DNA from: Deltaproteobacteria bacterium | GTDB lineage: Bacteria > Desulfobacterota > Binatia > Binatales > Binataceae | Assembly: GCA_003161515.1 (NCBI GenBank) | Contig: PMOH01000303.1 | Coordinates: 983 to 9,771, forward strand | Direction of reading: 5' to 3' | DNA length: 8,789 bases | Shown: piece after piece, positions 1 through 6,457 of the stretch | How positions within the stretch are numbered: position 1 is the first letter of the stretch | Layout: every line of letters begins with the position of its first letter | Notes under the pieces: generated by a model | Seen by the model: the letters and a program-made list of their open reading frames with translations, nothing else | Database searches by the model: none | Told to the model about the DNA's origin: nothing | Translations under genes and position numbers: made by a program

Positions 1-1
1 A

Positions 2-886
2 GCAAAAGAACGGCTCGATCATTATCTGGTGCGGACGGGGTTCGCGGCGTCGCGTCGGGTGGCGCAGGAGTTGGTCGAGCGCGGGTTGGTGCGAATCAAC
101 GGGCGGCGATCGAAGAAGAGCGAGATCGTCGGCGCTGACGACATCATCGAAGTTGCCTCGACCAATCGACGCGCTGTTATCGAACCAAATCCTGATCTTG
201 CGCTCGATGTTATCCACGAAGATGCGAGCGTGATCGTCGTGAACAAGCCCGGCGGCGTGCCGTGTCATCCGCTGAATGCCGACGAGCGCGACACTGTCAT
301 GAATGCGGTCGTCGCGCGTTTTCCGGAGATTGCGACGGTTGGCGAGAAGCCGCTCGAAGGCGGATTGGTGCATCGGCTGGACAACGGCACCTCGGGCGCG
401 CTGCTGATCGCGCGCAATCGCGGGACCTTCGACAAACTGCGCGACGCGATTCGCGCGGGGCGAATCGCACGCCGATACGAGGCGCTGGTCGCGGGCGCGC
501 TCGAACGTAAGACCGAGATCGACGCGCCGATCGCACATCATGCGAAGAACGCGCGCAAGATGATCGTCGGCGATCCGTCGAGCGCGAATCCGAAACGCGC
601 CGGCCGCGCCGCGATCACCGTCGTCGATCCGATTCGCCGCGTCGGCGACTTCACGCTGTTGTCAATTGCGCCGAGGACCGGCAGCCGCCATCAGATTCGC
701 GTGCATCTGGCGAGTCTCGGGCATCCGATTGTTGGCGACACCCTGTACGGCGGCCCTGCGAGCGAATCACTCGCGCACGGACGTTTCTGGCTGCATCTAT
801 GTGAGGTGGCGTTCGATTCGCCGGCCATCGGCCACGTCAAAGTAACCGCGCCGATTCCGCCGGATTTGAGGATGCTGATCGAGTAG
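2..886 (+). CDS. RluA-family pseudouridine synthase with S4 domain (5' partial)
   Basis: Converts specific uridines in RNA to pseudouridine, most likely in large-subunit rRNA (RluC/RluD-like); cytoplasmic. The reading frame is open to the left edge, so the start is outside the window. The first visible residues (about 4-50) form an S4 RNA-binding domain, starting ERLDHYLVRTGFAASRR and running through a VRINGRRSKKS segment. The RluA catalytic core follows. Its signature VHRLDNGTSGALLIARN carries the catalytic aspartate (codon 380-382). A second family motif, RTGSRHQIRVHLASLGHPIVGDTLYGG in two pieces, lies near residues 225-251. The visible 294 residues plus a short missing N-terminus match the usual 300-330 residues. 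An internal GTG at 29 is not a credible start because it would cut the S4 domain. It converges with the next gene, leaving 56 bases between them. The exact target (RluC, RluD or a paralogue) cannot be read from the sequence. The family call is firm. Confidence 0.93.
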   Translation, partial: AKERLDHYLVRTGFAASRRVAQELVERGLVRINGRRSKKSEIVGADDIIEVASTNRRAVIEPNPDLALDVIHEDASVIVVNKPGGVPCHPLNADERDTVMNAVVARFPEIATVGEKPLEGGLVHRLDNGTSGALLIARNRGTFDKLRDAIRAGRIARRYEALVAGALERKTEIDAPIAHHAKNARKMIVGDPSSANPKRAGRAAITVVDPIRRVGDFTLLSIAPRTGSRHQIRVHLASLGHPIVGDTLYGGPASESLAHGRFWLHLCEVAFDSPAIGHVKVTAPIPPDLRMLIE

Positions 887-942
887 CGAAAAAGATCCGG
901 GATTCTTCGCCGCAGCTGCTCTGAATAACAAATGGGCGCGCG

Positions 943-1509
943 TCAGTTACACGCACATCGCGTGCATTCTGACGTCAGCGTATTAACCGACGAGCGTTGC
1001 TGGAGAAACGACTGTCCTACCGAGGTCGCGACCTGCGCGCGCTGCGTGAACGCCGTGCCGTTGTAGATTGTCGGCCGTTGCTGGTTCAGCGTCGATCCAT
1101 TTTGTGCGATGTACGGCGACGGCGCATTTGCGTTGAGCAGGTAGTTGGCGCATTGCCCGCGCGCGGACTGACTGGCCAAGACGTAGCTCGACGACGAGAC
1201 GATACCCGCCCACTCGGTCCAGGTTCCCGGCGCGCTGCAGGTGCATCGGAATGCGCGCGGCGTCGCGGCGACGCTGGCAGCCGCGAACGGCGTGAAACCC
1301 GGGGCCGCCGCGAGCGAGGGCAGCGCTCCGATGGTCGAGAACGCTTGCGGCGCACCCGGCGCGAAGGGAGCAGGCACGACAACCGGCCCCGGCGCCGCGG
1401 TAACTTGCGCGAAGGGTTGCCGCGCGAGCCTGGAGTCGCTAAGCGCAAGGATCAGGAATGGAGACACGATGAGAACTGTGATTGCCAATCTGAGTCTGAC
1501 AGCGCGCAT
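943..1509 (-). CDS. Exported cysteine-containing protein of unknown function
   Basis: I do not recognise this family. The 188-residue product starts MRAVRLRLAITVLIVSPFLI, a basic stretch followed by a hydrophobic segment that reads as a signal peptide or N-terminal anchor. Residues about 36-85 are rich in Pro and Ala, like a flexible linker. The remainder looks like a small folded domain rich in Ser, Asn and Gln. Six cysteines are all in this second half: C89 and C91 (CTC), C120, then C182, C185 and C187 (CxxCxC) at the extreme C-terminus. These could form disulfides or bind metal. The ATG at 1509 is preferred over the in-frame ATG at 1566: GGAG lies 5 bases before it, and the longer form would add a non-signal-like stretch and run close to the promoter of the divergent gene. 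The gene is convergent with the pseudouridine synthase and divergent from the TolC-like gene. Coding status is supported by the signal sequence and ribosome site; function is unknown. Confidence 0.68.
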   Translation of the reverse strand: MRAVRLRLAITVLIVSPFLILALSDSRLARQPFAQVTAAPGPVVVPAPFAPGAPQAFSTIGALPSLAAAPGFTPFAAASVAATPRAFRCTCSAPGTWTEWAGIVSSSSYVLASQSARGQCANYLLNANAPSPYIAQNGSTLNQQRPTIYNGTAFTQRAQVATSVGQSFLQQRSSVNTLTSECTRCACN

Positions 1510-1559
1510 ACCCTCTCCAAGCATAAGTCGCGAACAAATCCAGCCGCATTCGATTTCGC

Positions 1560-1588
1560 AAGACAAGTCTGGCGGCCTTGGCTATAAT
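1560..1588 (+). promoter_or_regulatory. Sigma70-type promoter for the TolC-like gene
   Basis: A perfect -10 hexamer TATAAT lies at 1583-1588. AAGACA (4 of 6 matches to TTGACA) lies at 1560-1565, with an optimal 17-base spacer. The predicted transcript starts near 1595, giving a leader of about 150 bases before the TolC-like ATG. The exact -10 and the position in the divergent intergenic region make this the best promoter in the window. It is a sequence-only prediction. Confidence 0.55.
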
Positions 1589-1624
1589 CGCGACCTGATT
1601 GGCGCCGCGCAAGCGCTTCGCTTC

Positions 1625-1643
1625 GATTCGGCGCCGGCGAATC
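1625..1643 (+). promoter_or_regulatory. Inverted repeat in the TolC-like leader
   Basis: GATTCG (1625-1630) and CGAATC (1638-1643) are perfect 6-base inverted arms around a 7-base centre, about 30 bases past the predicted transcript start. It could be a protein-binding dyad or an RNA hairpin. No regulator gene is adjacent to suggest which. Confidence 0.3.
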
Positions 1644-1659
1644 GGTACCAACCGCTGAA

Positions 1660-1677
1660 TCCAATTGAGTCCAATTG
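1660..1677 (+). repeat. Direct repeat TCCAATTG x2, 10-bp spacing
   Basis: TCCAATTG occurs at 1660-1667 and again at 1670-1677, exactly 10 bp apart, about one turn of the helix. Each copy contains the palindrome CAATTG. Two same-face copies in a leader between divergent genes resemble an operator, but chance cannot be excluded for two 8-mers. Confidence 0.3.
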
Positions 1678-1703
1678 CGTATCGGGGTGTGCGGAACTGG
1701 CGG

Positions 1704-1721
1704 GCCATCGCCGGTGATGGC
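1704..1721 (+). promoter_or_regulatory. Leader hairpin just upstream of the TolC-like ribosome site
   Basis: GCCATC (1704-1709) pairs with GATGGC (1716-1721). A G-T pair extends the stem to 7 bp and closes a CCGG tetraloop. The hairpin ends 9 bases before the AAGGAGG ribosome binding site (1731-1737). There is no following T-run, so it is not a terminator. It may affect mRNA stability or initiation. Confidence 0.4.
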
Positions 1722-1747
1722 AACAGGTACAAGGAGGACCGTTAGAA

Positions 1748-3688
1748 ATGTCGAGAAGTAAATTCGCTGCTCTTGCGATGCTGATTGTTCCGATACTGAT
1801 GATCGCAAGCTCGTCCGGACACACCCAGACCATGTATCCCAGCGCGAATCCGAGTCCGAATCCGCTCAGGGTCACCGGATCGCTGCCGACCACGCCGTTG
1901 CCGCCGCCGGATCTCAACGGACCGATCCAGATGCAGTCGGTGCCGTTGAATGAGCCGCAGGCACCGCCGCATGCCAGCGTGCCGCCGAGCGCGTCCAACC
2001 TGTTCGAGCATCACGACGATTTGTTGAATCTGCCGCGCATCTTCGCGCATCAGTGGTCGCTGACCCAACAAGTCGTGCCAGACAACGTAATCAGTGAGCG
2101 CTACCTGCGCTCCGAAGATCCCACGGCGCGTGGACTCACTTTGAAGGAAGCCATCTACATTGCGATGCAGAATAATCCATCGCTGAAGGCCTTGGAGCTT
2201 GACCCGGTCGCCTCGATGGAGACTGTGCGCGAGGCCAACGGAACCTTCGATCCGAACCTCACCGCGCAGGGTGACATCGAGAAGTCCGTCATCCCCGTCA
2301 CCTCCGCCTTGCAGACCGGCGGCGGCACCGCGTTCGTGCAGAAATTTTACGATTGGAACTTCGGCCTGAACAAGGTTTCCGCGATCACCAATGGAACCTG
2401 GGGGGTGACGTTCAACAACGATCGCTCGCTGTCGAATTCGTTTTTTACCGGCGTCAATCCTTCCTACACACCGAACCTGGCACTCTCGCTTTCACAGCCG
2501 TTGCTGCAGAACTTCGGTTGGCAGTTCGCAACCATCAACGTGCAGATCGCGGAGTCGGGTCAGAAGCAGGCGCAATGGACTTACGGGCAAGCGCTGCAGG
2601 ATTTCGTGCAGAGGATCGGCGGCGAATACTGGAATGTGGTGCTGTCTGAGGAAAATCTGCAGGTCGCACGCGCAGCGCTGCGCTTCAATCTTGACCTGGT
2701 GCGCCAGAACGCAATCAGCGTCAAGGTCGGAACTCTTGCTCCCATCGACTTGCAGGAAGCACAATCCGCGGCGGCAACTTCAGAGGCCAACGTGTACACG
2801 GCCGAGGCCAATCTGAAAAATTCCCGCACCCAGCTTCGACAGGACGTGATGCTCAATCCGTACGGCACCTTCCTGCCTGAGGAAATTCAGCCGCTGACGC
2901 GGCCCAATCCTCAGGAGCAGATCGTCGTCGACGAAGAGCGGGCGCTCGAACTCGCCGTGCAGTACCGGCCGTCGCTCGGCAGCATGCGCGAAGCGATTCG
3001 CGACGCGCTGCTGCAGGTGAAGTTCTCGGAGAACCAGGTCCTCCCGCAGCTCAACCTCGGCGCCCAATTCGGTCTGACATCGGTCGCCGGAACAACGCCC
3101 TGTCAGAAGCCCTTCGGCACGCCGGTGAAGGACAGCGGAAATTGCACTCCGGCCGGCTTCCTTGCCGATTCGGGCACCAAGCTGCCGTTCGGTGGAATTT
3201 ACGGCGACGCGCTGAACCGCCTGTGGGGTTTCACCTACTACAACTACGCCGCCGTGCTGACGTTCCAGATGCCGCTGGACAACGCCGTGCCGCGCGCAGC
3301 TCTCGCGCAGGCTCGCGTGCAATACGAGCAGCAGCGCGTGCTGTATCGAGCGGCGCTGTCGCAGGCGGTCATCGACGTCCAAAGCGCGCTGGCCAATCTG
3401 TATGCCGACTACAAGCGCGCGGCCGCGACCGCGTCGGCGACTTTCTATGCCCGTCAGTCGCTGCACGATGAGCAGATCAGGTTCCGCGTCGGGATGGCGA
3501 CGACGCACGACCTGCTGCAATTCCAGGAAGAGGAAGTGAGTGCCGAGGGCAACCAGGTGCAGGCAGAAGTCGATCTCGAGAACGCCAAGCTCGCGCTCGA
3601 GCACTCCGACGGCACGCTGCTACAGGCGTTCAATATAAATTGGGAAGTGCAGAACCCGCACGAAGTGCCCTGGTACGCGGCTTTCTAG
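1748..3688 (+). CDS. TolC-family outer-membrane efflux channel
   Basis: Probable trimeric outer-membrane exit duct for a tripartite efflux or type I secretion system. The 646 residues start with a signal peptide (about 1-24). A Pro-rich segment (about 30-82) of unclear role follows. The first outer-membrane efflux repeat begins at GLTLKEAIYIAMQNNPSLKA (129-148), with a TolC-type strand motif LALSLSQPLLQNFG and long Ala/Gln/Glu-rich helices. The second repeat begins near residue 398 (ALELAVQYRPSL) and ends in the helical stretch with FRVGMATTHDLLQFQEEEVS. The protein is longer than the usual 430-500 residues because of the N-terminal segment and long surface-loop regions; one loop has two cysteines (C452, C466) that may form a disulfide. 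AAGGAGG 10 bases before the ATG fixes the start. It is a single-gene unit with its own promoter and terminator. No RND, ABC or adaptor gene is present, so the pump partner and substrate are unknown. Confidence 0.92.
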   Translation: MSRSKFAALAMLIVPILMIASSSGHTQTMYPSANPSPNPLRVTGSLPTTPLPPPDLNGPIQMQSVPLNEPQAPPHASVPPSASNLFEHHDDLLNLPRIFAHQWSLTQQVVPDNVISERYLRSEDPTARGLTLKEAIYIAMQNNPSLKALELDPVASMETVREANGTFDPNLTAQGDIEKSVIPVTSALQTGGGTAFVQKFYDWNFGLNKVSAITNGTWGVTFNNDRSLSNSFFTGVNPSYTPNLALSLSQPLLQNFGWQFATINVQIAESGQKQAQWTYGQALQDFVQRIGGEYWNVVLSEENLQVARAALRFNLDLVRQNAISVKVGTLAPIDLQEAQSAAATSEANVYTAEANLKNSRTQLRQDVMLNPYGTFLPEEIQPLTRPNPQEQIVVDEERALELAVQYRPSLGSMREAIRDALLQVKFSENQVLPQLNLGAQFGLTSVAGTTPCQKPFGTPVKDSGNCTPAGFLADSGTKLPFGGIYGDALNRLWGFTYYNYAAVLTFQMPLDNAVPRAALAQARVQYEQQRVLYRAALSQAVIDVQSALANLYADYKRAAATASATFYARQSLHDEQIRFRVGMATTHDLLQFQEEEVSAEGNQVQAEVDLENAKLALEHSDGTLLQAFNINWEVQNPHEVPWYAAF

Positions 3689-3711
3689 GGAACTCAGTCA
3701 TCGAAAAGAAC

Positions 3712-3744
3712 GCGGCGCCGGAACGTATCGCGATCCGGCGCCGC
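3712..3744. terminator. Bidirectional rho-independent terminator
   Basis: GCGGCGCCGG (3712-3721) and CCGGCGCCGC (3735-3744) form a perfect 10-bp, all-G/C stem with a 13-base loop. The plus strand continues TTCGTTT and the minus strand continues GTTCTTTTC, so both directions have a T-rich tail. It lies 23 bases after the TolC-like stop and between convergent genes, the expected place for a shared terminator. The T-tracts are interrupted, so efficiency is uncertain. Confidence 0.72.
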
Positions 3745-3804
3745 TTCGTTTCTGCCCAGGTTGCCCTCTCTAGAAGAAAGAGGAGTTGGGGGCGATTTCA
3801 CAAC

Positions 3805-4155
3805 TCAACGATGACCACCGCCATGACCTCCGCCGTGGCCTCCACCACCGTGAAAGCCGCCGCCGCCGCCCTCATGGCCGCCGCCGCCACCGTGATAGAA
3901 CTCCGTATGATGGCCGCCGCCACCGTAGTGTCCTTCCCACGCATGGCCGACCGCGAAGCCGGGATGATATCCCCAGCCATTTCCCCAGCCTCCGCCCCAA
4001 CCATATGAGTACGGCGCATAGCCATAAGAAGGATAACCGCCGCCGTAGTAGCCGCCTTCGTCATAGCAGCCGCTCGCACTGAAGGCGATCGCTCCGAGCA
4101 ATAGGACCACCCCGATCATACGACCGGCGCTGAAATATCTTGCGTGTGAGCGCAT
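3805..4155 (-). CDS. Gly/Tyr/His-rich lipoprotein of unknown function
   Basis: A 116-residue predicted lipoprotein. After a basic N-terminus comes a hydrophobic segment (about 13-25) ending in a lipobox-like ASGC with the lipidation cysteine at C30. The mature part has two low-complexity zones: Gly/Tyr/Trp-rich (about 31-65, e.g. YYGGGYPSYGYAPYSYGWGG) and Gly/His-rich to the end, with 11 histidines spaced by Gly runs, possibly able to bind metal ions. The ATG at 4155 is one base after the stop of the upstream gene, with GGGGAG about 9 bases before it, so the two are almost certainly one operon with coupled translation. An in-frame extension to 4371 would run inside the upstream gene and destroy the lipobox position, so it is rejected. 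Such Gly-rich proteins are common, poorly conserved and rarely characterised. Envelope location is likely; function is unknown. Confidence 0.72.
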   Translation of the reverse strand: MRSHARYFSAGRMIGVVLLLGAIAFSASGCYDEGGYYGGGYPSYGYAPYSYGWGGGWGNGWGYHPGFAVGHAWEGHYGGGGHHTEFYHGGGGGHEGGGGGFHGGGGHGGGHGGGHR

Positions 4156-4156
4156 G

Positions 4157-4663
4157 TCAGGGAACTCCCCACGCCGGCTGGCCATCGTCCTTATAGAACG
4201 CGAGGCCGGGTGTCTTGGCCGCTGGAACGTCCAGGCTGGTTCGCAGATGTCCGTTGGGGCCGTAGAGGCCGAGCCCTGGTTGACCGGCATCGCCAAGCGC
4301 CATGGTCGCTCGGACCTTGCCGTCCTGATCGTAAAGGTCCACACCGGGAGTGCCGTTCGAAGCGAGATCAACAGTCACGCGGGTGCGGCCGCTGGGGTCG
4401 GAAAGATTAAGTCCGACTGCGCCGTCGGCCAAGATGCCCATCGCGCCTCGCAGCTTGCCGGTGTTGTCGCGCAGCAGGAATTGTTGCGCCTCGAGGGTTT
4501 CAGGCACCGTCGGGCTCACCTCGGCCATCGTGAACAGCGCGCCGCATAGCAGCATCAGCGCGCCGGTCATCATCCGCAGGTGCTTGTTGTTGCGCTGGAG
4601 ACTCGCCTGTTGCGCCTCCAGCCGTGATAGCCGGTTGATCAGCTCACCTGTCGATCGATCCAT
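4157..4663 (-). CDS. Membrane-anchored protein with four 23-residue tandem repeats
   Basis: I do not recognise a named family. The 168 residues divide into a short heptad-like helix (about 8-29, NRLSRLEAQQASLQRNN), one hydrophobic segment (about 31-47) that reads as a membrane anchor, a linker, and four contiguous repeats of exactly 23 residues (66-88, 89-111, 112-134, 135-157) with the start of a fifth (158-165). The repeat consensus is about DxxGKxR, eight variable residues, then GxPGLxLY. Conserved Gly, Pro and alternating hydrophobic residues suggest short beta-strands and turns, perhaps a beta-solenoid-like or hairpin-stack domain outside the inner membrane. The ATG at 4663 has a GAGGA ribosome site about 6-7 bases upstream. 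It is the first gene of a two-gene unit with the lipoprotein, which suggests joint work in the envelope. Coding is well supported; the fold and role are inference. Confidence 0.82.
   Translation of the reverse strand: MDRSTGELINRLSRLEAQQASLQRNNKHLRMMTGALMLLCGALFTMAEVSPTVPETLEAQQFLLRDNTGKLRGAMGILADGAVGLNLSDPSGRTRVTVDLASNGTPGVDLYDQDGKVRATMALGDAGQPGLGLYGPNGHLRTSLDVPAAKTPGLAFYKDDGQPAWGVP
4193..4468 (-). repeat. Four 69-bp (23-codon) coding repeats
   Basis: This stretch of the preceding gene encodes four back-to-back units of exactly 23 codons. They are recognisable by repeated D-x-x-G-K/R/H-x-R at the start and G-L/V-x-L/F-Y/S at the end. The units have diverged in DNA but not in length, so this is an old, selected protein repeat rather than a recent DNA duplication. 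Confidence 0.8.
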
Positions 4664-4681
4664 AATTTGTCCTCAACCTGT

Positions 4682-4692
4682 CCTTTTAAAGG
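4682..4692 (-). promoter_or_regulatory. Possible -10 region/palindrome upstream of the repeat-protein operon
   Basis: CCTTTTAAAGG is an 11-base palindrome 18 bases upstream of the start codon of the repeat-protein gene. On the minus strand it includes TTTAAA, a 4-of-6 match to TATAAT, with only a poor -35 (TTGGAG, 19-base spacing). It is a weak promoter or operator candidate. Confidence 0.2.
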
Positions 4693-4735
4693 CCATGTGC
4701 GGGCTCACGCTCCAATCCCCTCTGCCGAAGAAACG

Positions 4736-4775
4736 GGACCCTGGGAAAATGCTATCAGAGAGGAAACCTGGGTCC
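4736..4775 (-). terminator. Candidate terminator after the SnoaL-like gene
   Basis: GGACCCTGG (4736-4744) can pair with CCTGGGTCC (4767-4775), with one T-T mismatch and a 22-base loop. On the minus strand the stem begins 32 bases after the SnoaL-like stop and is followed by GTTTCTTC. It would separate the CoA-transferase unit from the repeat-protein operon. The long loop and broken T-run make it a moderate candidate only. Confidence 0.38.
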
Positions 4776-4806
4776 AGCGAAAAAGTTCAAGTCGCGCGCC
4801 TGAGTC

Positions 4807-5217
4807 TCAGTCGTGTCCGAGGATCGTCACCTGACGGCTCGCGAAGCGCCATCCAGCCGGAGTTTTGCGCAACTGGTCGGTGTAGTAACCGACAGTCGAT
4901 TGCTGCACCCTGCCGTCCTTGCAGTGATAGTAGAGCAGGTAGGAGGTGCCGCTGCCGCGGTCGCCGTCGAGATCGAACGCCGGATTGGCGACGACGTGCA
5001 GCACCTTCGCGCCGCCGAGCGACTCCTTATACATCGCCGTGAACCGCTTGAGGCCGTCGCGTCCGCTGTGCTTGCCGAAGCGCGGACTCTCGAAGGTGCC
5101 GTCGTCGGTGAAGCAATCGATCCACTCGTCGTAGCGGCAGGTGTCGATCGTCAGGCAGTAGCGCGCATGCAGCGCGCGAACATCCTCGCGGTCCTCGATT
5201 GATCCGGTAATCGCCAT
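4807..5217 (-). CDS. SnoaL-like (NTF2-fold) protein
   Basis: A 136-residue cytoplasmic protein of the SnoaL/NTF2-like superfamily: cone-shaped alpha+beta barrels that act as small hydrolases, dehydratases, isomerases or binding domains. The N-terminal half is characteristic: a helix with EDVRALHARYCLTIDTCRYD, then EWIDCFTDDGTFESP, the usual helix-to-first-strand pattern. The later HVVANPAFDLDGDRG, SYLLYYHCKDG and GWRFASRQVTILGHD segments give the curved sheet. Length is typical for the family. No substrate can be assigned from sequence. The ATG at 5217 has GAGGAG 7 bases upstream, and the gene begins 18 bases after the CoA-transferase stop, so the two are probably co-transcribed. By context it may process a product or substrate of the CoA-transferase step, but this is inference. 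A candidate terminator follows it. Confidence 0.85.
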   Translation of the reverse strand: MAITGSIEDREDVRALHARYCLTIDTCRYDEWIDCFTDDGTFESPRFGKHSGRDGLKRFTAMYKESLGGAKVLHVVANPAFDLDGDRGSGTSYLLYYHCKDGRVQQSTVGYYTDQLRKTPAGWRFASRQVTILGHD

Positions 5218-5235
5218 GGCATCACTCCTCGAAAT

Positions 5236-6450
5236 TCAAATCACGTTGGCCTCGCGCAGCCGCGCGACATCGTCCCACGAGTAACCGAGCATCTCGGTCA
5301 GCAGCAGTTCGGTATGCTCGCCGAGTTCCGGCGCATGCCCGCGCGGCTCGCCCGGCGTCACGCTCAACTTAACCGGCATCCCGAGCAGCGTCAGATTGCC
5401 GAGCGCAGGATGGTCGTAATCGACGACGTAATCGTTGGCGCGGACCTGCGGATCGTCGGGCAGGTCGGTCACCGAATTGACGATGGTGTAGATGAAGTCG
5501 CCGCGACCCTTGAGGACTCGCATCCATTCATGGCGCGGGCGCTTCGCGAACACCTCGTCGAATATCGCAATCAACGCGGTCGAGTTCTTGCCGCGAATTT
5601 TGACTTCGTCGAAGCGAGGATCGGCGATCAGTTCAGGCTTGCCGACAACCTCGCAAAAATCCTTCCAGTAGCGGTCGGGCTGCAGCATCGCCAGCGAGAT
5701 CCATTTGTCGTCGGCGCATCGATAATGGTTCCACAGCGGATTGTACGCGTTAGCGCGCGTGTTGCGCGGAAATTCCTTGCCCATGATCGTTCGCGCGACC
5801 ACGTTGAGTCCCTGCAGCGCCATCATCGAGCCGAGATGCGACGCGTCAACTTCCTGCCCGACACCCGTCCGCTCGCGGGCGAACAGCGCCGCCAGCACTC
5901 CGTACGCCAGCATGATAGCGCCCATCTGATCGGCGATACCGCCGTAAACGTAAGTCGGCGCCGTACTGCCGCTGCCAACCGCGTTCATGATTCCCGAGCG
6001 CGCCTGGCCGAGGTAATCGAACGACGGCTCGCCGCTGTCCGGGCCTTCAGGGCCGTAACCCGAAGCGCTTGCGTAAATGATTCGCGGGTTGAGCGCGCAC
6101 AGGTCCCCATAGCCGAGACCCAGCCGCGGCGCGACGCCCTTGCGAAAATTCTGCACGAAGACGTCGCTGTGACGCGCCAGTCGATGCACGATCTCGCGCG
6201 CCTCCGGCTGCTTCAGGTTCAGCGCGATACTTTTCTTGTGCTTGTTGTTGGCCTCGAAATAATAATTGCGTCCGCCCTTGACGGTCGCACTGCCGGCGAC
6301 TGCGGTAATCCCGCGGCCGGGGTCGCCCCGCTCGCGCTCCTCAATTTTGATCACCTCGGCGCCGAGGTCGGCGAGCATCTGCGTCGCGACCGGCCCCTGC
6401 TGCCAGATGGTCCAGTCGATAATTCGAATCCCGTCAAGCGGTCCGCTCAT
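5236..6450 (-). CDS. CaiB/BaiF family III CoA-transferase
   Basis: Transfers CoA between an acyl-CoA and a free carboxylic acid (formyl-CoA, carnitine, bile-acid and aromatic-acid transferases belong here). Cytoplasmic, 404 residues, normal for the family. It opens MSGPLDGIRIIDWTIWQQGP and continues with ADLGAEVIKIEERERGDPGR, the conserved CoA-binding N-terminus. NNKHKKSIALNLKQPEAREI, ADLFVQNFR-like SDVFVQNFRKGVAPRLGLGY and SASGYGPEGP follow. D174 in YGGIADQMGAI aligns with the catalytic Asp169 of formyl-CoA transferase (codon 5929-5931), so the active site looks intact. The C-terminus has the usual LGEHTELLLTEMLGY. The start at 6450 fits the family; the frame is open further upstream to 6798, but those residues are Arg/Ala-rich and overlap comF on the other strand. 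There is no clear ribosome site. It forms a likely operon with the SnoaL-like gene. The acid substrate is unknown; members named as racemases (AMACR type) share this fold. Confidence 0.93.
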   Translation of the reverse strand: MSGPLDGIRIIDWTIWQQGPVATQMLADLGAEVIKIEERERGDPGRGITAVAGSATVKGGRNYYFEANNKHKKSIALNLKQPEAREIVHRLARHSDVFVQNFRKGVAPRLGLGYGDLCALNPRIIYASASGYGPEGPDSGEPSFDYLGQARSGIMNAVGSGSTAPTYVYGGIADQMGAIMLAYGVLAALFARERTGVGQEVDASHLGSMMALQGLNVVARTIMGKEFPRNTRANAYNPLWNHYRCADDKWISLAMLQPDRYWKDFCEVVGKPELIADPRFDEVKIRGKNSTALIAIFDEVFAKRPRHEWMRVLKGRGDFIYTIVNSVTDLPDDPQVRANDYVVDYDHPALGNLTLLGMPVKLSVTPGEPRGHAPELGEHTELLLTEMLGYSWDDVARLREANVI

Positions 6451-6457
6451 GCTTTTT

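Noticed and set aside
29..31. GTG as start of the pseudouridine synthase
   Set aside because: The frame is open to the window edge and the upstream codons (ERLDHYL) complete the S4 domain, so the true start lies outside.
886..910. Possible hairpin GCGAA...TTCGC between the convergent genes at the left end
   Set aside because: Only 5 bp of stem, a 15-base loop and no T-run; too weak to call a terminator.
997..1717. Overlapping rightward open frames opposite the exported protein gene
   Set aside because: Arg-rich or low-information translations with no motif; mirror frames of a GC-rich gene. The leftward frame has a signal peptide and ribosome site.
3811..3895. GCC/ACC-rich triplet runs as a DNA microsatellite
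   Set aside because: Explained as Gly and His codons of the lipoprotein tail; units are irregular and keep the reading frame.
3640..4082. Rightward and alternative leftward frames over the lipoprotein gene
   Set aside because: Ala/Thr- or His/Arg-rich low-complexity translations caused by reading the Gly/His codons in other frames.
5830..5832. Loss of catalytic Asp in the CoA-transferase (Gly207 where many members have Asp in the VDxSxxD segment)
   Set aside because: The nucleophile of this family (Asp169 in formyl-CoA transferase) aligns instead with D174 in GGIADQMG, which is present.
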